A DNA stretch of 64,000 nt from Ficedula albicollis (Eukaryota; Chordata; Aves; Passeriformes; Muscicapidae), in the NCBI RefSeq assembly GCF_000247815.1, contig NC_021674.1:75713059-75777058 (forward strand), read 5' to 3'. Positions 12,479 through 23,609 of the stretch are shown here, one piece after another (position 1 is the stretch's first letter; each line of letters starts with the position of its first letter). The translations under genes were made by a program, and so were the position numbers. A model generated the notes under the pieces. That model did not search any database. It was given only the letters and a program-made list of their open reading frames with translations, and was not told the DNA's origin.

Positions 12479-13600
12479 AATATAGGGATATAAATCTACT
12501 ATCATACATACACAAAATTCAGAGCACACATTCTTCCGTGTTATGTCTGTTCAGGTGACATGGTTCAGTAATTTCTTGCCCTAAACTCAAAATGCTGCCT
12601 CAAAACTGATTACACTGCAAGCAGAGAAGCTTAAGGTATCCTTTTATTTTGCCAGAAGTGGTACCAACAATTTGGCATGACAAAGACTGCAACATGGCTT
12701 GTGGTTTTCCACACGTTCTACAGTAACCTACCCTTGCAAACTGATCTCTGCAGTCCTCAATACTGGCCTTTCCACACAGAAAAAAATTGAGAAGCACCAT
12801 AAGGGCTGTGTTAATTATCCTTAAACTGGTGTGCTTGCAGCTTGTTTTACTCCATGTATTGAACTTGCTTTAAAAAAATCAGCATAGTTTTTACACAAAC
12901 AAAAGGCGCACTAATTAAGATGAAATTACTCAGACTACTTGAGTTTATACAAAGATTTAATCCTGGATTATCATTTAAAGAGTCTGAACACCATATAAAG
13001 CATCAATAATAATTACATTTTATTTACTTTTCAGGGCTGATCCTGTACAATATTTATGAGGTATAGAAAAATATTGTACTTTTAGGAAATTAAGTTTTCA
13101 GGAATACACTATCTATGTTTCATGTTTTTTTCTTAATCAGTTCACACAATAAATTCACTTGACTTCATGTTTTTAACTAAAATGCTGAGAAAAATCGTTT
13201 TAATTAGAGGTCAAAAGGACAAGAAGATATTTTTGAAGCCTTTTTTTTAACATAAAAATATTAACACCTAAAGGGAAAGAACCTATATAACAATTTGAGT
13301 TTAAATGAATCAATTTATATGAGAGTTGCATAACAGCACTGAAAGAAATGAGTGAAAGAGGAAACTCAGGATCTCTCTTTTGTTACAGGAGGACATTCTT
13401 CATTTTGATAAATACAAGTGTCAAAGATTGATATCTAGGCAATTGTTGGACATCTGAGAAAAATACATTAAGAGGCTTCTTTCCATAATGGATAAAGTTA
13501 TTGTAAACTCTGAACCTTTACTGTTTTGGGTACATTCAAGGTCTTTGTGTTTCTTGACACTTTTCAGTCAATACTTTTCCTGAGTAAAGTCCTATAGAAA
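9300..13600. other. Non-coding stretch with short frames only
   Basis: The longest frame is 117 codons on the minus strand at 11371-11724, in a locally GC-richer patch. It has no family resemblance and no convincing splice borders. A mononucleotide run of 26 A then 7 G lies at 12446-12478. Confidence 0.5.
12446..12478. repeat. A26-G7 homopolymer pair
   Basis: Twenty-six A (12446-12471) are followed directly by seven G (12472-12478). The arrangement is the same A-then-G order seen at 28261-28659, where the G part is 375 bases, so this may be an unexpanded relative of that structure. Confidence 0.95.
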
Positions 13601-15538
13601 TGGAGATATATTTATAGAAATAGCCACTCAGAAGTTCCCAAGGAAGACAGCCAGGTTATTGCCAATATCTGGATTCCTAAGCCTAGCACACACATTTTGT
13701 CCTTGGCAAGTGGCAGTGACAAACCCTGAAAGAGAGGAAACTTCTGGGCATCAATCCATCCCACAGGCAGTTCCTGGGATGGAGGATGCTGGACAACCTC
13801 TCGGAGAATCTCAGCTGCTGAAGCTGAACTGGAAAAGAAGCAGCAGTAATTCTGACTTGGAGACATTTATGGGGCATTGAAGGGAGAGGAAATTCCTCCA
13901 AAGACCAACTTTTGTGCCCTTTTTTAAAGTGGATTACTTAATTTCAAGGTTGTGGTACATATTAGATCAAAGATATTAGATCCAGATTACATGCAAAATA
14001 CCACTACTTAGGAGGTTAGAAATTTAAAACAGAACCAGAAAAACAGAAGAAATGATCTGTGCAAACAAATGTGCAGTCACACTTTGTCAGTAATGTATAC
14101 ATGCAAAACTCTTCAGGTGCAGATATCTTCCTTTCAAAGCCATGCTAAAATTGAAAGCTCTCTGGTGATTCAGAGCTTTCACTTTTTCATCTGATGTTTG
14201 TGATGCCACACAGAAAGAGAGCCCAGTCTTTCACTTTTGTCTTTAAGTGCCTTAGCTAAATCCCAGCTGGGTGCAGCAAAACTCAGACTGATAACCATAT
14301 TTATCAGTTCTCATGAGATCAGATGTCTCTAACCTGTCACTATAATTCCTCCTGACCATAGATTCTAATCATCACTATAAAATTTGGAACACAACTGAAT
14401 AATTTTTATCCTAATAACATTAGTAAATTGCTCATATACATGCTGGAAACCATTCCAGCAATGTGTGTTTTATTTCATTTTCTCAGGATTCAAAAATAAA
14501 TAAAAATATGAGGAAAGCAGAAAGTAAAAACAGAAAAAAAAAATAGCAGGATGTTGCTGCCACTGATGTCTATGGCAACTGGCAGAAATCCCATGCATTT
14601 TAATGGGAGTAAGATTTTCAATTTTTAGTACTTGTGCCCTACATATCTTTCGCCTTCAGCTCTTCTCGACAGCATTGACTACATGATGTTCTGAAAAATG
14701 AACCTCCAAAATGTAGTTTTGGCCTGTTGGAAAGGTTTATTCTCTTTTTTTTTTCTTCCTTTAACTTATGCTCAAATTTCAAACATGGGCATAAGGATTA
14801 TATTTTTATTTTACTACATAAAGGGAATGAACAAGTCTTGATGCTGACAGAACACTTTATGTGATATTTAGCAACAAAGAGGGAAACTCTGTCAGCCCAG
14901 AATTCACAGGAGCACCAGTTGGCTAAATTCATGGCTCGGTGTGGGAAAATTACCTCAACACTGTCTACTTTTGCTGATTTTTCCTTATGCTGACACTTCT
15001 GATGCCCTGAAAGTTGCTGTGCTCACATCCTCTGCTGCTGGTGTCAAAGAACACTCTCAGTCTTCACATGCCAAGATGAGGAAAACCTATTGCAATGCCC
15101 AAAAGACTTAACTCCTGTCAAATATATTCATTTAACACAAGCACTCTGGACTATGGCTCTGAAATCTAAAAGTGATGGCATGAAGCAGGAAGGAAGGGAA
15201 AAACAAGCAGTAGCCTTTAAAAGAAAATCTTCAGTTAATGGGTAGAGCCACTCTAGTTCGTTTTCACAAAAGAAAAAGACAAAAAGTATTGGCCACAAAG
15301 ACAGAACTAGATTTTCAGATTAGTGCTGTACACAAAAGATTGTACACAATCCTACTGAAAAATAGTAACTTTAAATAAATAGTATCTTTATTTCCAGCTG
15401 CCTCACATGAAAAACAGCCTACTTGATCATACACTTGAAGATATATACGGTCCTTCTTGTGTCCAGACTTCTCCCTGAAGACTACTTTCATTAATTGGGT
15501 CACATTGGTGTAGATTTAGTATTGTTTTATGTTGTATG

Positions 15539-15557
15539 AAAAAAAAAAAAAAAAAAA
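15539..15557. repeat. A19 homopolymer
   Basis: Plain run of A; no target-site duplication or recognisable retroposed body next to it. Confidence 0.9.
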
Positions 15558-15856
15558 TTCAGCTATCTGGATGCAGTATTAATTTTATTTTTTTTCTACT
15601 CTTGCCAAGACTATAGAAGCCCAGTGCACAGTGAAATTCCTTCATCCTGTGCTACAGATTCCCTAGGCTACGCAACAATCCCTCTCTTCTTCTTTGTCCT
15701 CTCCATTTCATTAAGTTTACACATATGGGAATAAAACACTTTCAGAATAGGGCCTATAGCAAGCCTGTCACATCAAGCTCCTGGCTCTATGAGGCTATGA
15801 GAATGTGTTCCTACACAGGTGAAGATTTCCACCGCTGTTAGCATCCCCTGTGTCCA

Positions 15857-15965
15857 CAGAACAGAACAGAATATCTTGACTTGGGAGGGACCCACAAGGA
15901 TCATAGAATCCAACCCCCTGCTCCTCACAGGACAACCAAAACCTAACTCAGAAGACCATGCAGGC
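15857..15965 (-). mobile_element. CR1 LINE 3' end fragment
   Basis: On the plus strand the sequence reads ACAGAACAGAACAGAATATC, then TTGGGAGGGACCCACAAGG, then ATCATAGAATCCAACCCCCT. This is the reverse complement of the CR1 3' tail, in which a GGTTGGA..TCTATGATC block is followed by ATTCTRTG-like terminal repeats. The fragment is short, as expected of 5'-truncated CR1 copies in birds. Subfamily not assigned. Confidence 0.85.
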
Positions 15966-16225
15966 CTTTTGGTTTACCACATCCACAAACTGGGTCGGTT
16001 TTGGGTTTCATGGCTGTAAGGTCCCTGCCCTATTTCTTTCATCATACTGCCACCCAAATTTACTTCATTTTGCAGTATCCACAAACAAATAAATAGAAAT
16101 TTAAGAATAACCTAAAAAAAAAAGTCAAAGAATGTGATGAGGGTTTTTTCACATGAAAAAAAAATACCAACATGTGCAAAGCAGATGAAATAACCTGTCT
16201 GTGCAGCCCAGGAATCTGAAGGTAC

Positions 16226-16285
16226 CTCTGAGCCCTCAAGATGGAAAGAAGTGGATCAGCTGGAGTCAAATGTAAATCATCAGGC
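16226..16285 (-). CDS. Candidate 60-bp internal exon, product unknown
   Basis: On the minus strand the segment follows TTTGGGCTTTCTTCACAG (acceptor with a good pyrimidine tract) and precedes GTACCT (donor after CAGAG). It is phase 2 on both sides, with 19 open codons reading PDDLHLTPADPLLSILRAQ. The exon at 18511-18771, if spliced at its weak donor instead of terminating, would also end in phase 2, so the two would join in frame. That agreement has a one-in-three chance of arising by accident, and the exon is short. Confidence 0.35.
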
Positions 16286-16403
16286 CTGTGAAGAAAGCCC
16301 AAAGGAGCTGCACCTGTTTAACCTTAAACCAAAGAAAATGGAAGGAGGAATTTGAACAATGACTATGGTGTAGGAGATAATTACATATTTGCTTAATCCA
16401 TAC

Positions 16404-16425
16404 GGGGTGGGGTGGGGTGGGGTGG
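16404..16425 (+). repeat. (GGGGT)n microsatellite
   Basis: Four GGGGT units plus a partial unit on the plus strand. It has enough G runs to form a G-quadruplex on paper. Confidence 0.9.
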
Positions 16426-16999
16426 AGGGTGAAGAATAGGCCTAAGTTTTTGAAAGAAAAAGTGATTTTAATAAAGCACTGGACTAGCTTCCCTGTGCAG
16501 CAGTGAAATTTCACCCACTGAGGGTCTTCCAGAGCAGGCAGGACAGACTTGAACAATATAATTGTGCATTGGTCGTACAGTGGGACCATCAAATTTGTGA
16601 TTGCACACACAAACACAAAAAAAAACCCAACCAACCTTTCACCCTTATTATTTTTCAATCATTTATTCTTGAGAAGAAACATAGAAAAGTTTTCAATTGT
16701 CAGAAGGGACTGCTGTTTGTCTCTCTCACGTTCCTTCCCCTTTTGCCTTCTCACTCATTTTCTTAAATATTATTTTCATAACTTATTCTAGAAAAGGAAC
16801 CTTTTTTTTGCAAAGAACCTTAAGGTTCAAGTAAAGTAAAAACTGGGTCTGAATGACCCTTACTTTTACATGAAGAATACACGTGAAATACACACTTAAT
16901 AAACAGAATTTTTTGTAAAATACCTACATTTTCAGGCATTTGCCCATACAAGTACATACTTTTCCACACACTTCTTTCTCAGAACAGTGCAGTGAAGTA

Positions 17000-18260
17000 G
17001 CTGGTAGCAAAGGAAACTTTCTGGGGATTGCCAAAACAAGGATATCCAAACAAGGATACACTCACAGCTTTTGTGTTTGCTTGGAGATTACCTACACTTT
17101 CTATGCAGCCAGAGAAGCAATTTTATAAACAATGTAAGCATTTCCACTGGAAAAAGAATGGAATTTTTGAAAACACAGCACATACTTTTTACTAATCCTC
17201 CTAATAATGATAAACTTGCAGGAACTTTTGAAACAAGAACATAATAAGATACAATGAGATACATAAGAAGAAAAGAAGAGAAAGTTAGTAAAGAGATAAT
17301 CAAAATGTATTATCAAAAGCAGGTAATTTTGTGAGTTCTCCAAGACTAAAGATTTGAGATTTGATTCAATTGTAAGTGATCTGTAGAGCTGCTGTTAAAT
17401 TTCTTATTCTTGCTCACATTAAAAACTAAGATTTTCTTCAATAGAGGTTGAAGATACACAGAGAAAAAACAATAATCCTGAGGGGTTATGCTGCTGGCTT
17501 TAGCCCTTCCTGCATTTCACCTGGGAAACACTAACAAGTGCTGCATTTCTCTAATATCTAACCTCTGCAAAAAAAAATTGCTCATTTAATTTTAAATGTA
17601 GGATATGACCACAATCTTGTTTTAGTAAAGGACTGTTTGACACTTTTCTCTAAAGTAATCACAGTATTGTACCTCAGTATGTTTGGCTTTCCTCAGATAG
17701 TCTTTATAATCAATACACCAAAGCGAGTCAGTTCAGCAGAGGGAATGCAACATTTCCTGCCATCACCTATTTATCTAGCTGGGAAGATTTTGAAGGCAAT
17801 GAACACAATTCAGAGAGAGCAAGGTCTGGCCACTAGTTCTGCCCTGGCTACATGTGTTGCACCAGGAATCTCAGTCTGCTCATCCTGTTTCTGTGTTCAG
17901 TGCTGGATTTGAGCTGCTCTTTGCTATATTGGGGGATTTTCCTCTTCTTGTTGTATTTGTTCTGAATATTGAAGCATTTTTTAAAAATACTAAAAAGAGC
18001 ATACAAACATGCAACTAAACCCAAAAAATCAAGCATGGCACAGTAGGAGAAGAAAGCTTCTGGGGAGAGAAAGCAAAACTGTGTGACAGATGGAAAAGTC
18101 TCAATGGATGAATGGTACTACTACAAATAAGTAGCAGGCAGCCAGAGGGAATCAAATAATGATTATGGAAGAAAAATGAGGGTTAAAAAATGGGGTAAAA
18201 AAAACCTCCAGCATTGGCAGAAAATTCTAGAGTAGTAATGTATAATATTTGTATAAGGGA
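17000..18260. other. Non-coding stretch, nothing recognised
   Basis: Short chance frames only; no repeat family seen. Confidence 0.45.
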
Positions 18261-18500
18261 GGTTTAATTATATGCTTTCCACAAACAGGGAAAGCAGTAA
18301 AAACAAAGGCGGCAGACAGCTGACAAGCATGCCAGTGTGGACAGTATAAAAAGCTCAACGTGTCCTTGGAGAGGAAGGAACGTACTCCAGGATTCGGTCT
18401 GGCATGCCCCCAAACCTGAACAGATTACTTTCTGACGATCAATACCTCTAACCACCAGAGGCCTGTTGGAGAGTTTAAAAAAAAATAGAAAAAATAAGCT

Positions 18501-18771
18501 TCAAAGAGACCTGGTCCCAAGCTCACATTTTATTTTTGCCACTGGGTGCTGAGGTAAGAGCTTTGGACAAGGCTCATTTTTCATCTCTTTATAGGGCTGT
18601 GGATTGAATATGAAGCGTCGCGGCGTGCTCTCGGGGCTTCGCTCCGCCGGTTTCCTGTCCCAGAGAGGAGCACTCTCAGGATGACACTCGTCCCCCTTGA
18701 CCAAAGCTGGTATCAGATCTTTCACAACAGCCTGATTAATGTCTCCTTTAACATCCATGACTCTTATCCAC
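18501..18771 (-). CDS. Probable coding exon, possibly 3'-terminal; product unknown
   Basis: Read on the minus strand, the exon follows a textbook acceptor (TTTTATTTTTTTTCCTTTACAG) and starts with one leftover base (phase 2). It is open for 89 codons to a TGA at 18501-18503. The translation starts WIRVMDVKGDINQAVVKDL, passes through RKPAERSPESTPRRFIFNP and ends KCELGTRSL. The middle (about 18613-18652) is rich in CpG, unlike the surrounding AT-rich DNA, which favours a conserved coding segment. An ATTAAA-type polyadenylation signal lies about 235 bp downstream (18263-18268 on the minus strand), which suits a last exon. Alternatively the exon ends at 18511 at a weak donor (AG then GTCTCT) and continues into 16226-16285. 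I see no membrane segment or known domain, and I cannot name the gene. Confidence 0.62.
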
Positions 18772-18779
18772 CTGTAAAG

Positions 18780-20668
18780 GAAAAAAAATAAAATCCTTAT
18801 TGTTTTCTTAATTTAAGTCCCATTTCCTTTGGGGAGAGGGAAAAACCAAATAGGTTCCTCATTTTATTTGAAACGTCACTGATCAGCAGTTATATCCAAA
18901 CATGGCTTAGCTATTTTAGAGAAGTATAGTAGGCTCTTTTTCACACACTATAGTATACTTGAATAGAAATTAAATCTCAGATTTTTCCCAATAATATAAT
19001 TTAATCACAAGCACATGCTAAAAAAAATGTGTTTAGACATTACTATGAAGACATTACTATGAGTAGGAAGCAAGAATTCATACATTTGTGGAGTCACAGA
19101 GAGTTCTGTATAGTTTGATGTCTCCAGTTACAGTTGCACCTTTTCCTCTTCACATTTAGCTTAATTTTCTTTTGTCTTTCCCCCATTCTTTTTTCAAATA
19201 CTGCAAGGCAGTGCGTATTTTCCAGAAAGCACTGATGCAATTTATTTTTTTGTCTGTCTACCTTCGTTGCTGTAAATGACTGATCTGAATAAAGAAAAAC
19301 AAAGAATAACAGAAAATCTAAGTAGTTTTTTAAGGAAACAGCAAAAAAAAAATAGGAAAATGAAAAAAGAAATAAAGGACTATATTACTAATAGCAAACT
19401 CCAGGATGATGGATGAAAAGAACAACAATATCCTTTAATCATAAAGCACTAACATTCCAGCAGTGCTGGTAAGTGACTGGAGCAGTGAAACCATTTGAGA
19501 CTTAAACAGATGGATTAGGAAAGGTTCCACTGTGGGTTCCTGGACAGATTTCAAAACAGCAGCCTGGTTAACTAATGCACAAAAAGCAAGTGATTCTTCC
19601 AATCAATAAGCTTTTATGTATGCATATTTGAGTTATAATATTTAAACACAACAGACAAGTGGGGAATCAGGAATTCCTCATGCTGGGCTAGAAAAGCAAT
19701 AAGTTTTACTTGAATCTGGAGATCTCTTTTTCCTCAGCAAATCTCAAAGGGATTAATAGCTAATGTTGTCACCACATGTTCATCAATATATTAACAGCTC
19801 CTGATGATTTTGTGAAAATGATGGTGAGTTCCAAGTCCAAAAGATGGGGGTTTTTTACAAATATTTTTAAAAATACCTCTTTTAGGGGGAATTTAACCAG
19901 ACTTTCATTGAATGAAGGAAACGACAATAAAACTCATCATTGACTACTTTTCCTAGTGAGTACCCTTTACACTAACAATTAGAGAGGGAGTACAATCAAA
20001 AGCCTAGGTCATAGGGGCTGATTCCCTTCATCATGATAACATTTATTCTAGGTCAGAAATGGAAATGAAAAATGGTAATGGTTGTATATGGATATTTTTA
20101 CACATCTTTATTTCAAAATATCTTTTAAAGGAGGTTATAATTTTTAAGGAATTACTGGCAATGAATACTATGTCTCTTTCTCTTAAGTGCCCAGTTGCAA
20201 ATAAAAGTATGATCTTTCAAAAAGGTTTCTAAAAGTGACCTACCATAGATCTTTATATAAAATGGTGGGGGTATAATTATTTATTATTATTATTGTTATG
20301 TCTAATAACTTGCAGTGTTCCAAGGACAGAAATTAGCACCACAAGGGAAAACTTCAGAGTTTTGTATGAGACTTCGAGTTCTAAGTCACAGTTTTCCAGT
20401 ATAATCAAGAGACATGCAAATTTCTATTGGTTATCAATATAGACTTCCCCTTCCCAGCTGAGCTCTGGCTACAACATATTTGATCTTAAATCTTACACTT
20501 ATTCAGACAGGAATTTTATTTATTTTGCATCGTCATATTCTTTAGCAAACACTTTGATAGTGTAGTAAGTTTTCAGTAGTTCTTTTGAGACTCATCATGG
20601 CTATCACCAAATTACATCCACCTGTGCAATTCAGAACCAAGAAAACACTGTGGAAGTATTGGGAGTGT

Positions 20669-20699
<31 letters not shown>

Positions 20700-20700
20700 G
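18780..20700. other. Probable intron or intergenic DNA, nothing recognised
   Basis: AT-rich, short chance frames only. If 22181-22356 and 18501-18771 belong to one gene, at least one more exon of phase 1 to 2 must lie between them; I could not identify it with confidence. Confidence 0.4.
20668..20698 (+). repeat. (ATACAT)n microsatellite
   Basis: About five uninterrupted hexamer units of ATACAT, directly left of the 149-bp tandem duplication. Confidence 0.9.
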
Positions 20701-20702
20701 GC

Positions 20703-21000
20703 ATATATGTATATATATTTACTGATTATAAGCCCCAATGGAGTTTCAAAAAAAAACCCCCACACTAATATTTGACCAAGTAAGAAAGAACTTTTCAGTT
20801 TTTCAAGACACTTCAGAAGCAATTGTCTCATTTAGTTACAAATATGTCCTGATATATGTATATATATTTACTGATTATAAGCCCCAATGGAGTTTCAAAA
20901 AAAAACCCCCACACTAATATTTGACCAAGTAAGAAAGAACTTTTCAGTTTTTCAAGACACTTCAGAAGCAATTGTCTCATTTAGTTACAAATATGTCCTG
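20703..21000. repeat. Perfect two-copy tandem duplication, 149-bp unit
   Basis: Unit 1 is 20703-20851 and unit 2 is 20852-21000. I see no difference between them. Each begins ATATATGTATATATATTTAC and ends AAATATGTCCTG. The unit starts at an AT-dinucleotide-like stretch that could have promoted slippage or microhomology-mediated duplication. Confidence 0.95.
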
Positions 21001-22180
21001 CATTTTCCCAGCATACAAAGTAGTCATTATATGTGTAATATTTGTCATTGGCTTCTTGCCTGCTAGAAACCAGGTTGTAATAGCACATTTTGATGTCTCA
21101 AGGACTTTGCTCTGGCCTGAAGTATCAGACTGCTGTGGTCCTAGGACTTTCTATCAAGGAGTTTGGGCTCCATGACCTGTGGGATTTCTGGCTTTCCTGG
21201 CTCCCCTTTAAATGGCCAGCCAGGACCTCTGCTTAGTACATGTGTATGCCTGAATACATGTACATATTTTCCTCGAGGTTTACAATGCATGTGTTCTTCA
21301 TTAATTGAAAAAGGATACTGGGGGGAAAAGTGCCTACAGCCCCAAAACAATAACTTTACTAGTCTGCACTATAAGAATATCTTTCAGCCCCTAGGGTATG
21401 ACCCTCACAGGATTAAATGCCATTCATTGTCAGAGTGACTAAATAATTGACAAAAGCTTGTAGCAAACTGTAGTATTCAGTAAAATCCTCTGAAGACAGC
21501 AGAGTTCCTTTTAATTTTCTGAATGGGGTCTTCCCCTTTCTGAGACTAAAATCCTCTTTTTCCTTCTCAGTCTACATACCAGTAAATGCAAAATCTTTTT
21601 TCTTTTCTTCTTTACTAGCCTTAATTTCAGAACGAAGATGGAAGAGCAGAAGAACATTATAAGAAGTCCTGCTCTTGCCTTTCCTCTGGGCCAGTTGGTC
21701 TCTATCTCAATCCCCACCATCAGCACATGTTGTGTATAGTCTTTGGAGCAATGGCAGCATAAATTCTCTCTGCTTTTTCTAGTTATTCAAATTCTGTGAC
21801 ATTTTGTGATGATCTGAGGGCATGTTTACAAGCAGTAAAAATATACTGATGTCATGAATAGACTAGAACCCAGATGCTATGATTCAACTTCAGCTGCCAA
21901 TTATTGGTATTTTGAATACAAACAAATCTGAAAGCTAAAACATCAAATTAAGGATATTAAATATGTTAAGCAGATTTTGAAGTATTACCCTATTTCTACT
22001 ATGAGGGGAACTAAAAATTCCAAAAAAGGAATAGAGTTCTTGTCCACAATTAAATCAGTAAATAGTAAATATATTCCATGTAGCTCTTAGGAGTTCAGTT
22101 CCCCACCGTTATCTGTGGGATGCTTCACACTGCCACAGTAGGGCAGTTCAACATTTCAACCTCTTACTGTAAAAATTAAC

Positions 22181-22356
22181 CTGCTTTTTCTAATACATTG
22201 TCAACTCTGTTCACAGAAGCCCACATTGCATGAAATTCACAGGCCCCCACAGAGATAAAATAATTCTCCTTTTTGGTGCACCACTGAGGAATGCTAAAAA
22301 TAGATGAACATGCCAGGGGAAAAAGCCTTCTTTGGGGACTGCAGTCTCTTGCCTCA
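22181..22356 (-). CDS. Probable internal coding exon, product unknown
   Basis: On the minus strand the exon follows a very strong acceptor (CTATTTTTTTCTTTCCAG) and ends at AAAGCAG before GTTAAT. It is 176 bases, phase 2 at the start and phase 1 at the end, with 58 complete codons and no stop. The frame closes within two codons after the donor, as expected of an exon edge. The peptide contains five Cys and runs from EARDCSPQRRLFPLACSSIF through WCTKKENYFISVGACEF to WASVNRVDNVLEKA. I see no signal peptide, no membrane segment and no motif I can assign. It lies about 3.4 kb upstream of the exon at 18501-18771; the phases do not join directly, so an exon between them is implied if it is one gene. 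Confidence 0.58.
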
Positions 22357-23445
22357 CTGGAAAGAAAAAAATAGATAAGCATATATGTGTACAATTCCAT
22401 CCAATTTCTGTACACTACACCAAGCAGTTAGTCAACATTCTGGAGATACCTGAATCTCCCAACTATCTAATCATTATACTTCTGTATTCCAAATGTAGAA
22501 GAACACTGCATTAATCTCAACTGCTGAATAACTAATAGCCACTGTTGCTTCAATTTACTGTGGAAGCATCTTAAATATTAACACACGTAAGAAGCATATA
22601 ATTTTGTTTAATATATAGATATATGTGCACATATCTGAATGAAGATACATACAGATATCTGTGTGCAAAATTGTTTGTTGTGGAGAAAAAACAAATCCTC
22701 GTTGCCATCTATACCTTGTCTGACTTCAGATTTATTTGGGTGGAGCCTTGCAGCACTGGCATAATGCTTACATGGAGAGGTTGGATTGACTTGAACCTGA
22801 GCCACTACGAGGACAAAGTTTTTTCATTAAAACCTTGCTGATTAGCCCTAAAAATGACACTGGTGACCTTGGAGACAGCACTAGTTTTCTTCATTAGAAG
22901 CATGGAAGATATGAAACTGTAAAGTCTTGATGTGCATATATACACAGATCTGAAAACTTTGATCTGCTCTACTCTCTTCTGAGTTATTTTTTGGAATATT
23001 TTTAAGAAAGATGTATCAGCAGTAAGACCAGTTACAGTACATTTTATCTTGCAATGTACCTATGTTCTACAATATATGTGAAAGGCATTGAATCACACTT
23101 TTATAAACAGCACTACAAAGTTATCAGAAGTTGAATAAAGGGCATGTATGTTCATTATTGGCTGTGGTGAATTTCTTTTTGGATGTTATGTTTTTTAACA
23201 GCCTTTTATTCCTGTCTACATGCCTCTCTGAGTGGAAACAGCTTTATTAGATGTTGTGGCAGACTTCAGATTATATTCACACAAACAAACAAACAAAATA
23301 TTACTTGTGCCAAACATTTGTATGGGTACTGAACAATCATCATTAAAGCAATCAACATTAAGAATTCAGAATGGTTAACACTCCAAAGCATTTAAGTAGA
23401 TATAGGTTTTTCATTGTCTAAAAAATAAAAGGTTTTAAAACTCGG

Positions 23446-23608
23446 TTTCATCCATCTACATAATTTTTTTTCCTATTTAATGAAAGTATTCTGCTTATAC
23501 ATAAGAAACTATAAAGTCATCCTTAATTTTCATCCATCTACATAATTTTTTTCCTATTTAATGAAAGTATTCTGTTTATACATAAGAAACTATAAAGTCA
23601 TCCTTAAA
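23446..23608. repeat. Two-copy tandem duplication, 82/81-bp unit
   Basis: Unit 1 is 23446-23527 and unit 2 is 23528-23608. They differ by one T in a T run and one C/T substitution. Each starts TTTCATCCATCTACATAA and ends GTCATCCTTAA. Confidence 0.93.
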
Positions 23609-23609
23609 A

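Noticed and set aside
12600..12800. Cys-rich 66-codon minus-strand frame that hints at a zinc-binding protein
   Set aside because: No acceptor with a pyrimidine tract and no usable donor in frame; the Cys spacing fits no motif I know.
13612..13866. Candidate exon starting at 13828 on the minus strand (acceptor TTCTTTTCCAG)
   Set aside because: Good acceptor and open frame, but frames on both strands are open together and no convincing donor was found.
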